NCBI GenBank assembly: GCA_013138735.1
Contig: WTCE01000054.1
Coordinates: forward strand, 43,571-107,570
DNA: 64,000 nt
From: Crocinitomix sp.
GTDB lineage: Bacteria > Bacteroidota > Bacteroidia > Flavobacteriales_D > Crocinitomicaceae
Direction of reading: 5' to 3'
The notes beneath the pieces are model-generated. The model searched no databases. It was not told the origin of the DNA and saw only the letters and a program-made list of their open reading frames with translations. Of this stretch, positions 27,637 through 35,750 are shown piece by piece. Position 1 is the stretch's first letter. The number at the start of each line of letters is the position of its first letter. Made by a program: the position numbers and the translations under genes.

Positions 27637-27963
27637 ATGAACGATAGAAATGATGAAGTTTTCTCAAAAAGAGTTAAAGCAGGTAAAAGAACTTACTTTT
27701 TTGATGTAAAAACGACCAGAGGGAAAGATTTATACTTGACAATTACGGAAAGTAAGAGAACGGGAGACTACGACGGAACACCTGAATACGAAAAGCACAA
27801 AATTTTCTTGTACAAAGAAGATTTCGACAAATTCTCAGACGGAATGGGCGAAGCATTAGACAAAATCAAAAGCCTTTGGGAAACTGGTGAGTACAAAATG
27901 CCAGAAGAACGTCCTGAGTATGAAGAAAACAAAGAAGAAGAAGTTTCCTTTGAGGAGCTTTAG
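27637..27963 (+). CDS. PUR-family DNA/RNA-binding protein (DUF3276)
   Basis: A 108-aa protein found across Bacteroidota. The beta-sheet repeat 'GKRTYFFDVKTTRGKDLYLTI' and 'KHKIFLYKEDFDKF' corresponds to the PUR fold, which binds single-stranded DNA or RNA, and the tail is acidic. It is preceded by a good TAnnTTTG promoter and followed by a terminator, so it is monocistronic. The expected role is a nucleic-acid-binding housekeeping protein; the specific target is unknown. Confidence 0.9.
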   Translation: MNDRNDEVFSKRVKAGKRTYFFDVKTTRGKDLYLTITESKRTGDYDGTPEYEKHKIFLYKEDFDKFSDGMGEALDKIKSLWETGEYKMPEERPEYEENKEEEVSFEEL

Positions 27964-27984
27964 GTAGGATATATATTTAAAATG

Positions 27985-28017
27985 AAAAAGGCTACTCTGA
28001 TGAGTGGCCTTTTTTTG
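27985..28017 (+). terminator. rho-independent terminator
   Basis: Stem GGCTACTC / GAGTGGCC (one G-T wobble) with loop TGAT, extended by A-run/T-run pairing and ending in seven T. It closes the housekeeping run just after the PUR-family gene. Confidence 0.88.
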
Positions 28018-28209
28018 TGCGGTAAAGTATGATTTTTGTCAGGGCTGGTCTATTGTTTAGATTTCTTGTTTATATTTAGGTTGTCATTAACCCTGATATT
28101 TCTTTTTTTGATTTGAATTTTTTCGTGGTTGGTGGTACACAATAACTATAAAAGGAAAAAAGACAGCCTTTTATTAGGATATTAACTATTATTAAAGATT
28201 ATACAAAGA

Positions 28210-28809
28210 ATGACAAACTGGGATTACGCACTAATAGCATGCATCAGCTTGGCTCTTTTTACATTCACACCCACCTTATGGGCTATTATGAAAAAAGTTA
28301 AGCTCAATCCTGATGGTGATGGTTATGATAGTTCTCCTTTTTTTGATGAAAAGCAAAAAGAACGATTGAAACAACATTACTCAAGAATTGACGGAACTTT
28401 AAGTTACTGGAAGAACCACGCCGAAAAATATAGGAGGTTTAAAAATTACTCAATAGTCTGGGGCATAACTATTTCAATCGTCATCCCTGTTATTTCTCAA
28501 GAAATTGGTGACGGAAATTCAAATTGGTTTTTAACAGTCATTTCCACGCATGGCGCTCTATTAATAGCATTCCATAAAGGGTTTAAAGTAGATCAGAACT
28601 ATCAAGCATTTAGAATCGCAGAATCGGAATTCTTTGACTTAAGGCGAGAATTATTGGATAACCCTACAAAATTTGGAGCTACACCAGAAGAACAAATAAA
28701 TGATTTTATCCTTCAAGTTAGTAGATTCAGACGGGCAGCTAGATTAGCAGAAATTGACAATGCAGCTTCCATAAATGAAATAAAAAGAACAGTATCTAAT
28801 AAAACCTAA
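28210..28809 (+). CDS. SLATT/DUF4231-like membrane protein
   Basis: A 199-aa protein with an N-terminal helix (about 5-27) and a tight pair of transmembrane helices (about 77-95 and 105-122). Before the pair is 'YWKNHAEKYRRFKNYSI'; after it 'YQAFRIAESEFFDLRRELLDNP', ending in a soluble helical tail. The charged-helix/2TM/'E.F..LRRE' layout resembles SLATT or DUF4231 proteins, which are proposed pore-forming effectors of nucleotide-signalling defence systems. This assignment rests on pattern only. It is first of a four-gene run of membrane proteins. Confidence 0.55.
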   Translation: MTNWDYALIACISLALFTFTPTLWAIMKKVKLNPDGDGYDSSPFFDEKQKERLKQHYSRIDGTLSYWKNHAEKYRRFKNYSIVWGITISIVIPVISQEIGDGNSNWFLTVISTHGALLIAFHKGFKVDQNYQAFRIAESEFFDLRRELLDNPTKFGATPEEQINDFILQVSRFRRAARLAEIDNAASINEIKRTVSNKT

Positions 28810-28879
28810 ACTGACATAATGAACTCTTAAACTTTGATTTATTTCGTTTTGTTTGACCAAGATGATAATCTGCTTTAAT

Positions 28880-29242
28880 ATGAAATTAATCATACCCATT
28901 ACCCTCGTAATTGCCTTTATTATTTGGTTCGTTGTTGGACCTTTTTTTTGGTTTCCGTCCGTCGCTGTTGCTACTGCTAGATATTCTACAGCTTTAATAG
29001 TAGCTTCGCTCAATAACACAAACATATCCAGTGAAGTAGAATCAAGCTTGGAGCGAGCTACCACTATGTACATTAATGGGTTCGAACAGATTAAAAAACT
29101 TCGGAATTACTCTAATGACAAAGTCGATAATGAACAGCCAGATAACAGACCTGTTCTGAGAGCATTCATGGAGCAACTATTTGTTTCAACTATATTTTGG
29201 GTTATTATTCTTTTTTCAATATTTATGATATTCTATTTATAA
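28880..29242 (+). CDS. small two-TM membrane protein
   Basis: I start at the ATG of 'MKLIIPITLVIAF' (28880), not the TTG nine codons earlier, giving 120 aa. Hydrophobic helices lie near residues 3-24 and 97-119, with a soluble middle containing 'ATTMYINGFEQIKKL'. The arrangement (TM, 'W.P', small-residue helix, 'Y..GF..I', TM) is repeated in the next gene's first 115 residues, so the two are paralogous. No known family is recognised. The next gene begins one base after its stop. Confidence 0.65.
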   Translation: MKLIIPITLVIAFIIWFVVGPFFWFPSVAVATARYSTALIVASLNNTNISSEVESSLERATTMYINGFEQIKKLRNYSNDKVDNEQPDNRPVLRAFMEQLFVSTIFWVIILFSIFMIFYL

Positions 29243-29243
29243 C

Positions 29244-30299
29244 ATGAACTTTATTAAAATAATTGTTGTTGTATTTTGGATTGTTTTCGGGCTTTTCATG
29301 TGGGTTCCATTGTTGTTTCGGGTGGTCATTGGATTTAGTTTTAGCATAATTACACATGCGGTAACAAGCACTCCTCTGAGTTCAATTAAACAGTATACTA
29401 TACTCAAGTCTGCGGTTTCGTTCTACTGGGGTGGTTTCAAGAGAATTCGTGAACCTGCAACTGAAGAAATCAATTCAGAGATAAAAACTAAGCAAAGTTC
29501 AGTTTTACTTCATTTATTTTGGGCAATATTTTTTTGGGCTTCTTTCTTTGCTCCTCTAATGTTCATGAATTCCTGCGAAAAAATTGATTACAACTCGACT
29601 GATAATGTCGCAGAAAATCTTGCGGTACAGCACACTTATGAAGTGTCTGATGGCTCAATGTTTATCGGTCAATGGATCCGTCATTCGAATGAAATTGGTG
29701 GAGATCCATGGGACATATCACTTAATATAGAACAAAATGGATTGAACTATATAGTAAATCTAATTGGCGAATCCAAACGCAATTTCAATTGGATTGCCGC
29801 TTACAAAGATCAACAACTAATTTCAAATAATCTTATTGAAGGAAAAAAACCAATTTTGAAATTATTAGATGAAACAACAATTCAATTAAAAAATATTTAC
29901 TTGTACGGAGCTAATGAACATAAAATGACATTAGAAAGCAGAACATCTAATAAACCAATACCTGTCTTCGACGATCAAAGTGTAACTGAAAAAACTGAGG
30001 ACGAAGCCTTTTATATAATTAATGTCACTGCGGTTAAGAATGAATCTTTGGCAGAAAGAAGAGTAGAAGAACTTAAACACAAAGGCTATGATTCCGATTT
30101 CTTATGGATTCCTGACTATGCCTCATTAAGTGGCGCAAAATATTACACCGTTTACATTGGACCTTTTAAAAGTCAATATGATTGCGAAGTTGCGACAGAA
30201 GAATATAGAAAAACTCAACCTGATGCATATGGACTTCTTGTATCACATGATAATATAAGAGTAGAAATTCGGGGAATAGGAAAGGTCAAAATAAAATGA
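29244..30299 (+). CDS. two-TM module fused to a SPOR-like domain
   Basis: A 351-aa protein. Residues 1-115 repeat the two-TM module of the upstream gene ('LFMWVPLLFRV' ... 'VSFYWGGFKRI' ... second helix about 90-108). A periplasmic part follows (about 130-250), then a SPOR-like domain at about 256-345 ('FYIINVTAVKNESLAERRVEELKHKG', 'YYTVYIGPF'). SPOR domains bind denuded peptidoglycan, so the protein probably links membrane and wall. Its stop overlaps the next gene's start by 4 bases (ATGA). Confidence 0.75.
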   Translation: MNFIKIIVVVFWIVFGLFMWVPLLFRVVIGFSFSIITHAVTSTPLSSIKQYTILKSAVSFYWGGFKRIREPATEEINSEIKTKQSSVLLHLFWAIFFWASFFAPLMFMNSCEKIDYNSTDNVAENLAVQHTYEVSDGSMFIGQWIRHSNEIGGDPWDISLNIEQNGLNYIVNLIGESKRNFNWIAAYKDQQLISNNLIEGKKPILKLLDETTIQLKNIYLYGANEHKMTLESRTSNKPIPVFDDQSVTEKTEDEAFYIINVTAVKNESLAERRVEELKHKGYDSDFLWIPDYASLSGAKYYTVYIGPFKSQYDCEVATEEYRKTQPDAYGLLVSHDNIRVEIRGIGKVKIK

Positions 30300-31039
30300 A
30301 GGAGTCATACAGAAATATTGCAGTTGTTATCGAGATTGGTAATTCAATCAAATACCTCAGAAATGGATTAGCCGAAATCCAGAAAATTAGTGCTGCAAAT
30401 AATTTTTATGATTCACCACTGATATATTTGTCAGGTGGTTTAGAAAGGCTTTTTAAGTCTATGATTTGCCTGAATTTCAAAGAAAAAACAGGTCGGCTTC
30501 CCAACTATAAAGAGTTGATGGAAGGTAATAATGGACACAACATTGAATATCTAAAGAGAAAAGTAGAAGAAATATGTGTACCAGTAGAGAGACCTTTTGC
30601 ACAAATGGATTATGACATCATAACTAAGGATGAGCTAATAAACAAAATATGTAAAACTCTTTCTGAATACGGACAAAAAGCTCGTTACTTCAATTTAGAT
30701 GCAATCCTCGGAAATGAACAAGAATTTGACGCAAAAAAAGAATGGGAGAAAATTGAGAGTATTATTCTTAAAGACTTCTTTGGGGAAAGTGAATTTTATA
30801 AACTTTTGGGAGACCCAAAGAAACTAGAAATGATTTATCAAAAATCAAACGAACTGTTAGTTTCAAGGATTGAATTGTTTCTGAGAGCAGTTACGCGACA
30901 ATTTACGTTCGGTAACTTTTCAAGTAATTCAAAAATGTTCTTGTTTGAGGTTGATTCATTCAGCGATATTAAGGACAATCAAATTGGAAAGACAGATTAT
31001 CGAAGGTTAAAAAATCATGAAAGAGTAAAAAGAAATTAA
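30296..31039 (+). CDS. HEPN-like helical protein of unknown function
   Basis: A 247-aa soluble, all-helical protein. 'LIYLSGGLERLFKSMICL' and 'GHNIEYLKRKVEEI' are reminiscent of HEPN-type nucleases or abortive-infection proteins, and a C-terminal 'RRLKNH' fits Rx4H, but the match is weak and no homology search was possible. It is translationally coupled to the SPOR gene, so it is part of the membrane-protein operon. Its downstream side abuts REP palindromes of the RAYT element. Confidence 0.5.
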   Translation: MKESYRNIAVVIEIGNSIKYLRNGLAEIQKISAANNFYDSPLIYLSGGLERLFKSMICLNFKEKTGRLPNYKELMEGNNGHNIEYLKRKVEEICVPVERPFAQMDYDIITKDELINKICKTLSEYGQKARYFNLDAILGNEQEFDAKKEWEKIESIILKDFFGESEFYKLLGDPKKLEMIYQKSNELLVSRIELFLRAVTRQFTFGNFSSNSKMFLFEVDSFSDIKDNQIGKTDYRRLKNHERVKRN

Positions 31040-31056
31040 CTGGCGAAACCCAACTC

Positions 31057-31108
31057 CGCAGGGTTTGCAACCCTGCGTAACAACCCATTAAATGGGGATT
31101 TGCAATCC
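31057..31108. repeat. REP palindrome pair, left end of RAYT
   Basis: Perfect stem CGCAGGGTT / AACCCTGCG with a TGC loop (31057-31077), followed by GGATT-TGC-AATCC (31096-31108). These are typical RAYT recognition hairpins, read directly from sequence. Confidence 0.85.
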
Positions 31109-31148
31109 TTTTTAAACCCAAATAAATACAGTCTCTAAATCACCACAA

Positions 31149-31886
31149 ATGCCCGCTGGACTCAAACAAAACATAAAAACAAACGCCTCCTACTATTTGA
31201 CCATGACCATAATTGGCTGGACAGACGTATTAGTATCTGGTTGGAAATACAACAAAATTAAAATCAACTCATTTGATTCTATTTTCCGCTTTTTCTTGTC
31301 GTCTGATGCTTAGGCATCTCCTAAAGAAAAAACAAAAACTATTTCTCAAATCTATTTGATTTGTAAAAATTCGTCTATTTCCGACCAGACACTATTTACA
31401 AGAAAACGAAATAGAGACACGATTATTGATGCCTTAAAGTATTGCATTAAAAATAAAGGACTCAATGTTTATGGATTTTGTTTAATGACAAATCACTTAC
31501 ACCTCATAGTTAATACTGAAGATCCATTTGAATTAAAGAATACTATTCGTGATTTTAAAAAATTCACATCAAAACAGATCATTTTCAATATAGAAAATCA
31601 TTCAGAATCAAGACGAGAAGTTTTCTTAACTTTATTTGCATCTGCCGCCACACAAACCAGTAAAAACAAAAACTATAAAGTTTGGTAAAGTGGGAACCAC
31701 GCCATTGAACTCTATTCAGAAAAATTTGTGTGGGAAAAATTGAATTATATCCATGAAAATCCTGGAAAGGATAATTTTGTGAAAAATGAAGAGGAATGGG
31801 TTTATTCTTCTGCGTCTAATTATCATGATTTGCCTAGTGTGTTGGAAGAGGTTGTTTGTTTACATCCGCGGTTGAAGACTTATTGA
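31149..31886 (+). pseudogene. RAYT (Y1/IS200-like REP-associated) transposase pseudogene
   Basis: The reading frame starts 'MPAGLKQNIKTNASYYLTMT.IGWTDV' (31149-31229), is broken by about 160 bp of foreign or scrambled sequence containing a stop, and resumes at 31392 with 'LFTRKRNRDTIIDALKYC'. The HUH motif 'HLHLI' is present in 'MTNHLHLIV'. A TAA at 31686 interrupts 'YKVW*SGNHAIELYS' where a Gln codon is expected (CAA to TAA), after which the same frame stays open to 31886 ('YIHENPGKDNFV'). Thus two independent lesions inactivate it. The ORF 31356-31688 is only the middle part. Confidence 0.88.
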
Positions 31887-31897
31887 AAATTTGTGTT

Positions 31898-31950
31898 GGG
31901 GTTGCAAACCCCTATTGTTTTTGTTGTTACGCAGGGTTGCAAACCCAGCG
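31898..31950. repeat. REP palindrome pair, right end of RAYT
   Basis: GGGGTT-GCA-AACCCC (31898-31912) and GGGTT-GCA-AACCC (31934-31946), each with a three-base loop, separated by 'TATTGTTTTTGTTGTTACGC'. They begin 12 bases after the transposase pseudogene stop. Confidence 0.82.
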
Positions 31951-31999
31951 GAGCACTGCACAATGGCTCATTTGTAAACTGAAAATACAGACACAAATA

Positions 32000-32542
32000 A
32001 TGAATTGGGAAAAAATATATGAATTTCTATTAGACACAAACCTGCTTAAGGCAGTTATTCAAAGTATTGAGGACAAACAAAAGTTTGAGACGAAACCCCG
32101 AATTTTTGAAACAAGTCCCGTTACTAAAGAACAGTTAGAACGATCTGGGGGAAGATACGTAACTAAAGATTTGATTAACCTACGGTTTGAAGATAAATCA
32201 AAAATTCTTTCTCGCCTATTCTTTCTAGATACACTGCACGGCCTACAACTTCATGGGGGATTATTTCGTGATGATCGGAAAAAAATCACCTTTTTTAATT
32301 CAGATTTTGAACATAATATGATGCAAGCTTCTGAAGTTAGTTCGGCTGAGGACCATTTTAAGGATGCAGTGCATGAAGTATCTAATGCCATTAATAATGG
32401 AGGAGCAAACCTTAACGGCTCCTGGTATTTTACTGAGGCTGAATTCAATGATTTTTTAAAAGAGTATGTTCATGGATTTGAAGCTGTTTATAAATCAGTA
32501 CAAGAAATTAATGATTATATAAACGGCCCATATAATATTTAG
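32000..32542 (+). CDS. hypothetical protein beside RAYT
   Basis: A 180-aa protein if started at the ATG of 'MNWEKIYEFLL' (32000); the track extends it 48 codons upstream through REP sequence, which is unlikely to be coding. It is soluble, mixed helix and strand, and acidic. 'GGRYVTKDLINLRFEDKSK' and 'NNGGANLNGSWYFTEAEF' are its most distinctive stretches. I recognise no family. REP palindromes lie on both sides (31898-31950 and 32605-32655), so it may be carried by the REP/RAYT system. Confidence 0.6.
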   Translation: MNWEKIYEFLLDTNLLKAVIQSIEDKQKFETKPRIFETSPVTKEQLERSGGRYVTKDLINLRFEDKSKILSRLFFLDTLHGLQLHGGLFRDDRKKITFFNSDFEHNMMQASEVSSAEDHFKDAVHEVSNAINNGGANLNGSWYFTEAEFNDFLKEYVHGFEAVYKSVQEINDYINGPYNI

Positions 32543-32604
32543 GTGTCAACAACGGCAATCTAAGGATTAAAGTCACTAAGAGCGGGAAATTTGTGTTTTG
32601 GAGT

Positions 32605-32655
32605 TGCAAATCCCTTTTATTTTGTTAAAACGCAGGGTTACAAACCCAGCGAAGT
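32605..32655. repeat. REP palindromes, solo copy
   Basis: 'GGAGTTGCAAATCCC' and 'CGCAGGGTTACAAACCCAGC' in the same order and orientation as the right end of the RAYT element. A RAYT coding fragment follows at once. It lies in the 373-base gap before the ATPase gene. Confidence 0.75.
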
Positions 32656-32657
32656 AC

Positions 32658-32756
32658 CTCAATGTTTACGGGTTTTGTTTAATGACAAACCACTTACACC
32701 TCATAGTTAATACAGAAGACCCATTGGAATTCATTGTTTTTAACAAAAAATTATAA
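32658..32756 (+). pseudogene. RAYT transposase fragment (HUH motif region)
   Basis: Translation gives 'LNVYGFCLMTNHLHLIVNTE' followed by 'DPLEF', nearly identical to residues of the larger RAYT pseudogene (from about 31461). Homology then ends and a stop follows at 32754-32756. Too short for the ORF track. A remnant of a second insertion or a local rearrangement. Confidence 0.85.
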
Positions 32757-32777
32757 TCACAAATTCGCACGAGTTTT

Positions 32778-32862
32778 GTCTGAAACATATTTTAAAATAG
32801 GTGTTTCAGACTAAACTGGCGCATAAAAATTTAATGCTATTATGCATGAGATGTGTCTGAAA
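32778..32862 (+). promoter_or_regulatory. operator-like GTCTGAAA sites upstream of the ATPase gene
   Basis: A perfect 10-base inverted repeat GTCTGAAACA (32778-32787) / TGTTTCAGAC (32802-32811) is followed by a third half-site GTCTGAAA (32855-32862). All lie within 140 bases of the ATPase start codon. This looks like a binding site for a dimeric regulator. Function inferred. Confidence 0.45.
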
Positions 32863-32915
32863 GTTGTTTTTTATATATACTTTTAGACGAGACTCAATCA
32901 ATAGGAAGTCGGAAA

Positions 32916-34355
32916 ATGAAAATAATAGGACGAGAAAAGGAACAAGAAAAACTAAAGGAAGCCTTAGAAAAAGAGGAATCTCAACTTATAGCTGTCTATG
33001 GCAGGAGAAGAGTTGGAAAAACATATCTAATTGAAAATACCCTGGCCAAAGAAGTTATTTTTGATGCAACTGGAATTAAAGGAGCAAACATACGCACACA
33101 ACTCAGCAACTTCAAGGCTCAAATTGTAAAACGCTCTAAAAAATTTCATAAGTCACCTACCCCACAAAATTGGTTTGATGCGTTCCAACTTTTACAAGAA
33201 TATATAGCATCTAAAGGCAAGGGGAAAAAAGTAATCTACATTGATGAATTCCCTTGGTTCTGCGGCCAACGATCAGAATTTCTTCCAGTATTTGAACATT
33301 TTTGGAACAATTTCTGTGCTAAAAGGGATGATATTGTTGTAATTGTTTGTGGAAGTGCAGCTTCCTTTATGGTTAATAATATAATTGATAATCAAGATGG
33401 TCTGCATGGGAGAATATCAACAACCATAAGATTAATGCCTTTTAATCTTTATGAGACAAAAGAATACCTTAGGTACAAAAAAATCAATTGGGATCATTAT
33501 GACATTGTACAATGCTATATGATACTAGGTGGAATTCCGCACTATCTGAATCAATTAGACAAACGATACACACTTCCACAGAACATTGACAGGCTATGCT
33601 TTGAAACTGGAGGTCAATTTGTAAATGAATTTGATCAAGTTTTATTATCTCTCTTCAATAATTCTTCTCTTCACAAAAGCATCATAATTCAACTAGCGCA
33701 AAAAAAAATAGGACTGACTAGAAGTGCGCTAAACGAATATTTAGGCAAAGGAAATAATAAAGCTTTTACAAAAGCTATTAAAGAATTAGAAGAATCTGGG
33801 TTCATTGCTGAATACCCTTCTTTCGATCAGAAAGCTACCAAAAACTTATTCAGATTGAATGATGAGTTTTGTTTCTTCTACCTCAAGTACATCAAGCCAA
33901 GTAAGGGCCAAGGAGAAGGAACATGGCTTCATCTATTTAGCTCTCGATCATTTGATTCATGGTCAGGATTTGCATTCGAAATGCTATGTATGAAACATAC
34001 CACCCAAATCAAAAAGGCATTAGGGATTCCTAAAGTAAGAACAACAACTCACAGTTGGACCTCAAAACAAGCGCAAAAGAGCGCTCAAAAATCAGGAGCG
34101 CAAATTGATATGTTATTGAAAAGACAAGATAGACGGATTGATCTTATTGAAATGAAATTTTACAATAAGCCTTATACAATGTCTAAAAGTTATCGGGATA
34201 GAATGATCAACAAGAAAGATGTTTTTGAAGAAGAAATTAACCCTGATGAAGCGATTGCACTGGTAATGATAACAACAAAAGGTCTCAAAAAAAATACACA
34301 CAGCAATATTTTAACTGACCACTTAACAATGGATGTTCTTTTCGAGAAAGATTAA
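32916..34355 (+). CDS. ATP-binding protein (archaeal-type ATPase with C-terminal DUF234/nuclease-like domain)
   Basis: I use the ATG at 32916 (preceded by AGGAAG) instead of the track start 21 codons upstream. The 479-aa protein opens with 'MKIIGREKEQEKL', P-loop 'YGRRRVGKT' (28-36) and Walker B 'IYIDEFPWF' (about 108-116), followed by a winged-helix part (about 270-320) and a C-terminal domain with 'GAQIDMLLKR...LIEMKF', matching the D-(x)n-ExK core of PD-(D/E)XK nucleases. Such ATPases (PF01637/DUF234) are widespread, often horizontally moved, with unproven roles in DNA processing or stress. It stands alone between mobile-element remnants. Confidence 0.85.
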   Translation: MKIIGREKEQEKLKEALEKEESQLIAVYGRRRVGKTYLIENTLAKEVIFDATGIKGANIRTQLSNFKAQIVKRSKKFHKSPTPQNWFDAFQLLQEYIASKGKGKKVIYIDEFPWFCGQRSEFLPVFEHFWNNFCAKRDDIVVIVCGSAASFMVNNIIDNQDGLHGRISTTIRLMPFNLYETKEYLRYKKINWDHYDIVQCYMILGGIPHYLNQLDKRYTLPQNIDRLCFETGGQFVNEFDQVLLSLFNNSSLHKSIIIQLAQKKIGLTRSALNEYLGKGNNKAFTKAIKELEESGFIAEYPSFDQKATKNLFRLNDEFCFFYLKYIKPSKGQGEGTWLHLFSSRSFDSWSGFAFEMLCMKHTTQIKKALGIPKVRTTTHSWTSKQAQKSAQKSGAQIDMLLKRQDRRIDLIEMKFYNKPYTMSKSYRDRMINKKDVFEEEINPDEAIALVMITTKGLKKNTHSNILTDHLTMDVLFEKD

Positions 34356-34522
34356 AAAATATATGAACTGACAAAAAAACGAAAACAAACAATAGAACGA
34401 CAAATTCAACTTACGGTTTGACTTGACCCTACGCTAAGCTTTGCGCTTCAAAAGCTTTTTGATTTAGCTTTACATTTATAAAAGATAATGGCATAATAAA
34501 AAGTTTAGTAATTTTAAATCCG

Positions 34523-34553
34523 CATGAACAATAGCCATAAGCTATTGTTCATG
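34523..34553. repeat. perfect 13-bp inverted repeat
   Basis: CATGAACAATAGC / GCTATTGTTCATG around the loop CATAA, followed by 'TCAAAAAA'. It lies after the ATPase gene and 17 bases before the ATG at 34571. It could be a terminator for the ATPase transcript (weak T-run) or a structured leader of the next gene. Confidence 0.7.
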
Positions 34554-34570
34554 TCAAAAAAGCAAACTTC

Positions 34571-35665
34571 ATGAAAAGACACTTTTACATATTGCTGACT
34601 ATCTTTTTTTCGAATGTCATTTTTTCTCAGAATTCAGAAATAATAATTGAAGATTTAAAACCTGCATACAATGAAAATGTGTTTCCAACTATAAGTTACA
34701 GCATTAACTCACAAATTGAAGCTAAGTTAAATACACTTTTACAATTAGAAAACTTAGAACACTTACCGAATTGTTTTAAAATAAACCCTTTTGAGAAGGT
34801 AGCTTATGATCAGGAAAGAGATTATGGTTCTGTTCATTTTTATGGGTATGAAAAGACTATTACGCCTGATAATATTTTAGGTTTGATGCTTCGTGGTGAA
34901 GCAACTGGCGCGTATTCTGAAACATTTGAAATCTACTATAACTTTGATTTAAGAACAGGTAATAAAATTAACTTAAATGAATTCCTAACTAAAAATGGAA
35001 TAAATGCGCTCACAAATAAATTAAATCAAGAAGTAAGAAATACGATTGAGGCGTTTGTAGCTTCAGTAAAAGAGAACCCAAGTGATGATGAAGACTTTGT
35101 AAACGAACAATTAGACTTGTATACGACTTGTTTAGAGGGTGTTGAATTGAATTCTATTGCTTATTACACTTACTATTTTGAGAAAGATAGTATAACCTTT
35201 GTACGCGGTAGGTGTTCCAATCATGCCATGCGCGCAATAGATGATTTAGGTAGCTTTAAAATAAAGTTTTCGTATAATGATATCGCAGAGTATTCATCAA
35301 AATATGCTAAGGGTTTGCTCAATGGCGAAACAAAAATATATCAATTAGAATCGCCTGAAGGAAAATTTTACAAGGGGAAAATAGATAATAAATATCCAAT
35401 AACTGTATTAATAAGCCAAGTGCATACTGACAACTCATTGCATATACAATACTGGTATGACAAGTATAAAACGCCAATAGAATGGAATGGGAATTTTTTA
35501 AACAATCATTTCTCACTTATTGAGTATGACGCTTATGATGAAGAGAAACAAAAATGGGTTAAAAAAGCTGCTATTGAAGCTGATTTAATAGCTAATAAAA
35601 TTATTGGAACTTGGACAAATTTGGAGACGAATCAAATTTTTGAACTTGTACTAACCGAATATTAA
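34571..35665 (+). CDS. secreted protein, DUF3298-like
   Basis: A 364-aa protein with a Sec signal ending 'FSNVIFSQ'. The central region 'GSVHFYGYEKTITPDNILGLMLRGE' ... 'YYNFDLRTGNKINLNEFL' ... 'FKIKFSYNDIAEYSS' resembles DUF3298/DUF4163 (RsiV-type) proteins, in which a lysozyme-binding-like fold is found. The C-terminal 90 residues form a separate beta-rich part. The assignment to DUF3298 is tentative. Likely periplasmic. Its start follows a perfect hairpin. Confidence 0.6.
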   Translation: MKRHFYILLTIFFSNVIFSQNSEIIIEDLKPAYNENVFPTISYSINSQIEAKLNTLLQLENLEHLPNCFKINPFEKVAYDQERDYGSVHFYGYEKTITPDNILGLMLRGEATGAYSETFEIYYNFDLRTGNKINLNEFLTKNGINALTNKLNQEVRNTIEAFVASVKENPSDDEDFVNEQLDLYTTCLEGVELNSIAYYTYYFEKDSITFVRGRCSNHAMRAIDDLGSFKIKFSYNDIAEYSSKYAKGLLNGETKIYQLESPEGKFYKGKIDNKYPITVLISQVHTDNSLHIQYWYDKYKTPIEWNGNFLNNHFSLIEYDAYDEEKQKWVKKAAIEADLIANKIIGTWTNLETNQIFELVLTEY

Positions 35666-35675
35666 AAACGATTGC

Positions 35676-35695
35676 AGTTACGCAGGGTTGTAAAC
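35676..35695. repeat. degenerate REP palindrome
   Basis: 'TTACGCAGGGTTGTAAACCA' is a partly eroded version of the RAYT-associated REP core (GGGTT-GTA-AACC). It sits between two converging genes. Confidence 0.6.
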
Positions 35696-35750
35696 CAGCT
35701 GAATTAGCCAATTAAATGATCCCGATAGCTATTTGGACTTACGACTGCAT

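Larger units (their letters stand above)
31050..31955 (+). mobile_element. REP-associated tyrosine transposase (RAYT) element, decayed
   Basis: A Y1/HUH transposase pseudogene is bracketed by REP palindromes: left CGCAGGGTT-TGC-AACCCTGCG with GGATT-TGC-AATCC, right GGGGTT-GCA-AACCCC with GGGTT-GCA-AACCC. The end palindromes have inverted order, the usual layout for RAYT loci. Related REP copies occur at 32605, 35676, 61015 and 61808, so RAYT activity has shaped this accessory region. Confidence 0.75.

Noticed and set aside
31856-31999. N-terminal extension of the 180-aa gene
   Set aside because: The 48 extra codons run through the transposase end and REP palindromes and do not look like protein sequence.
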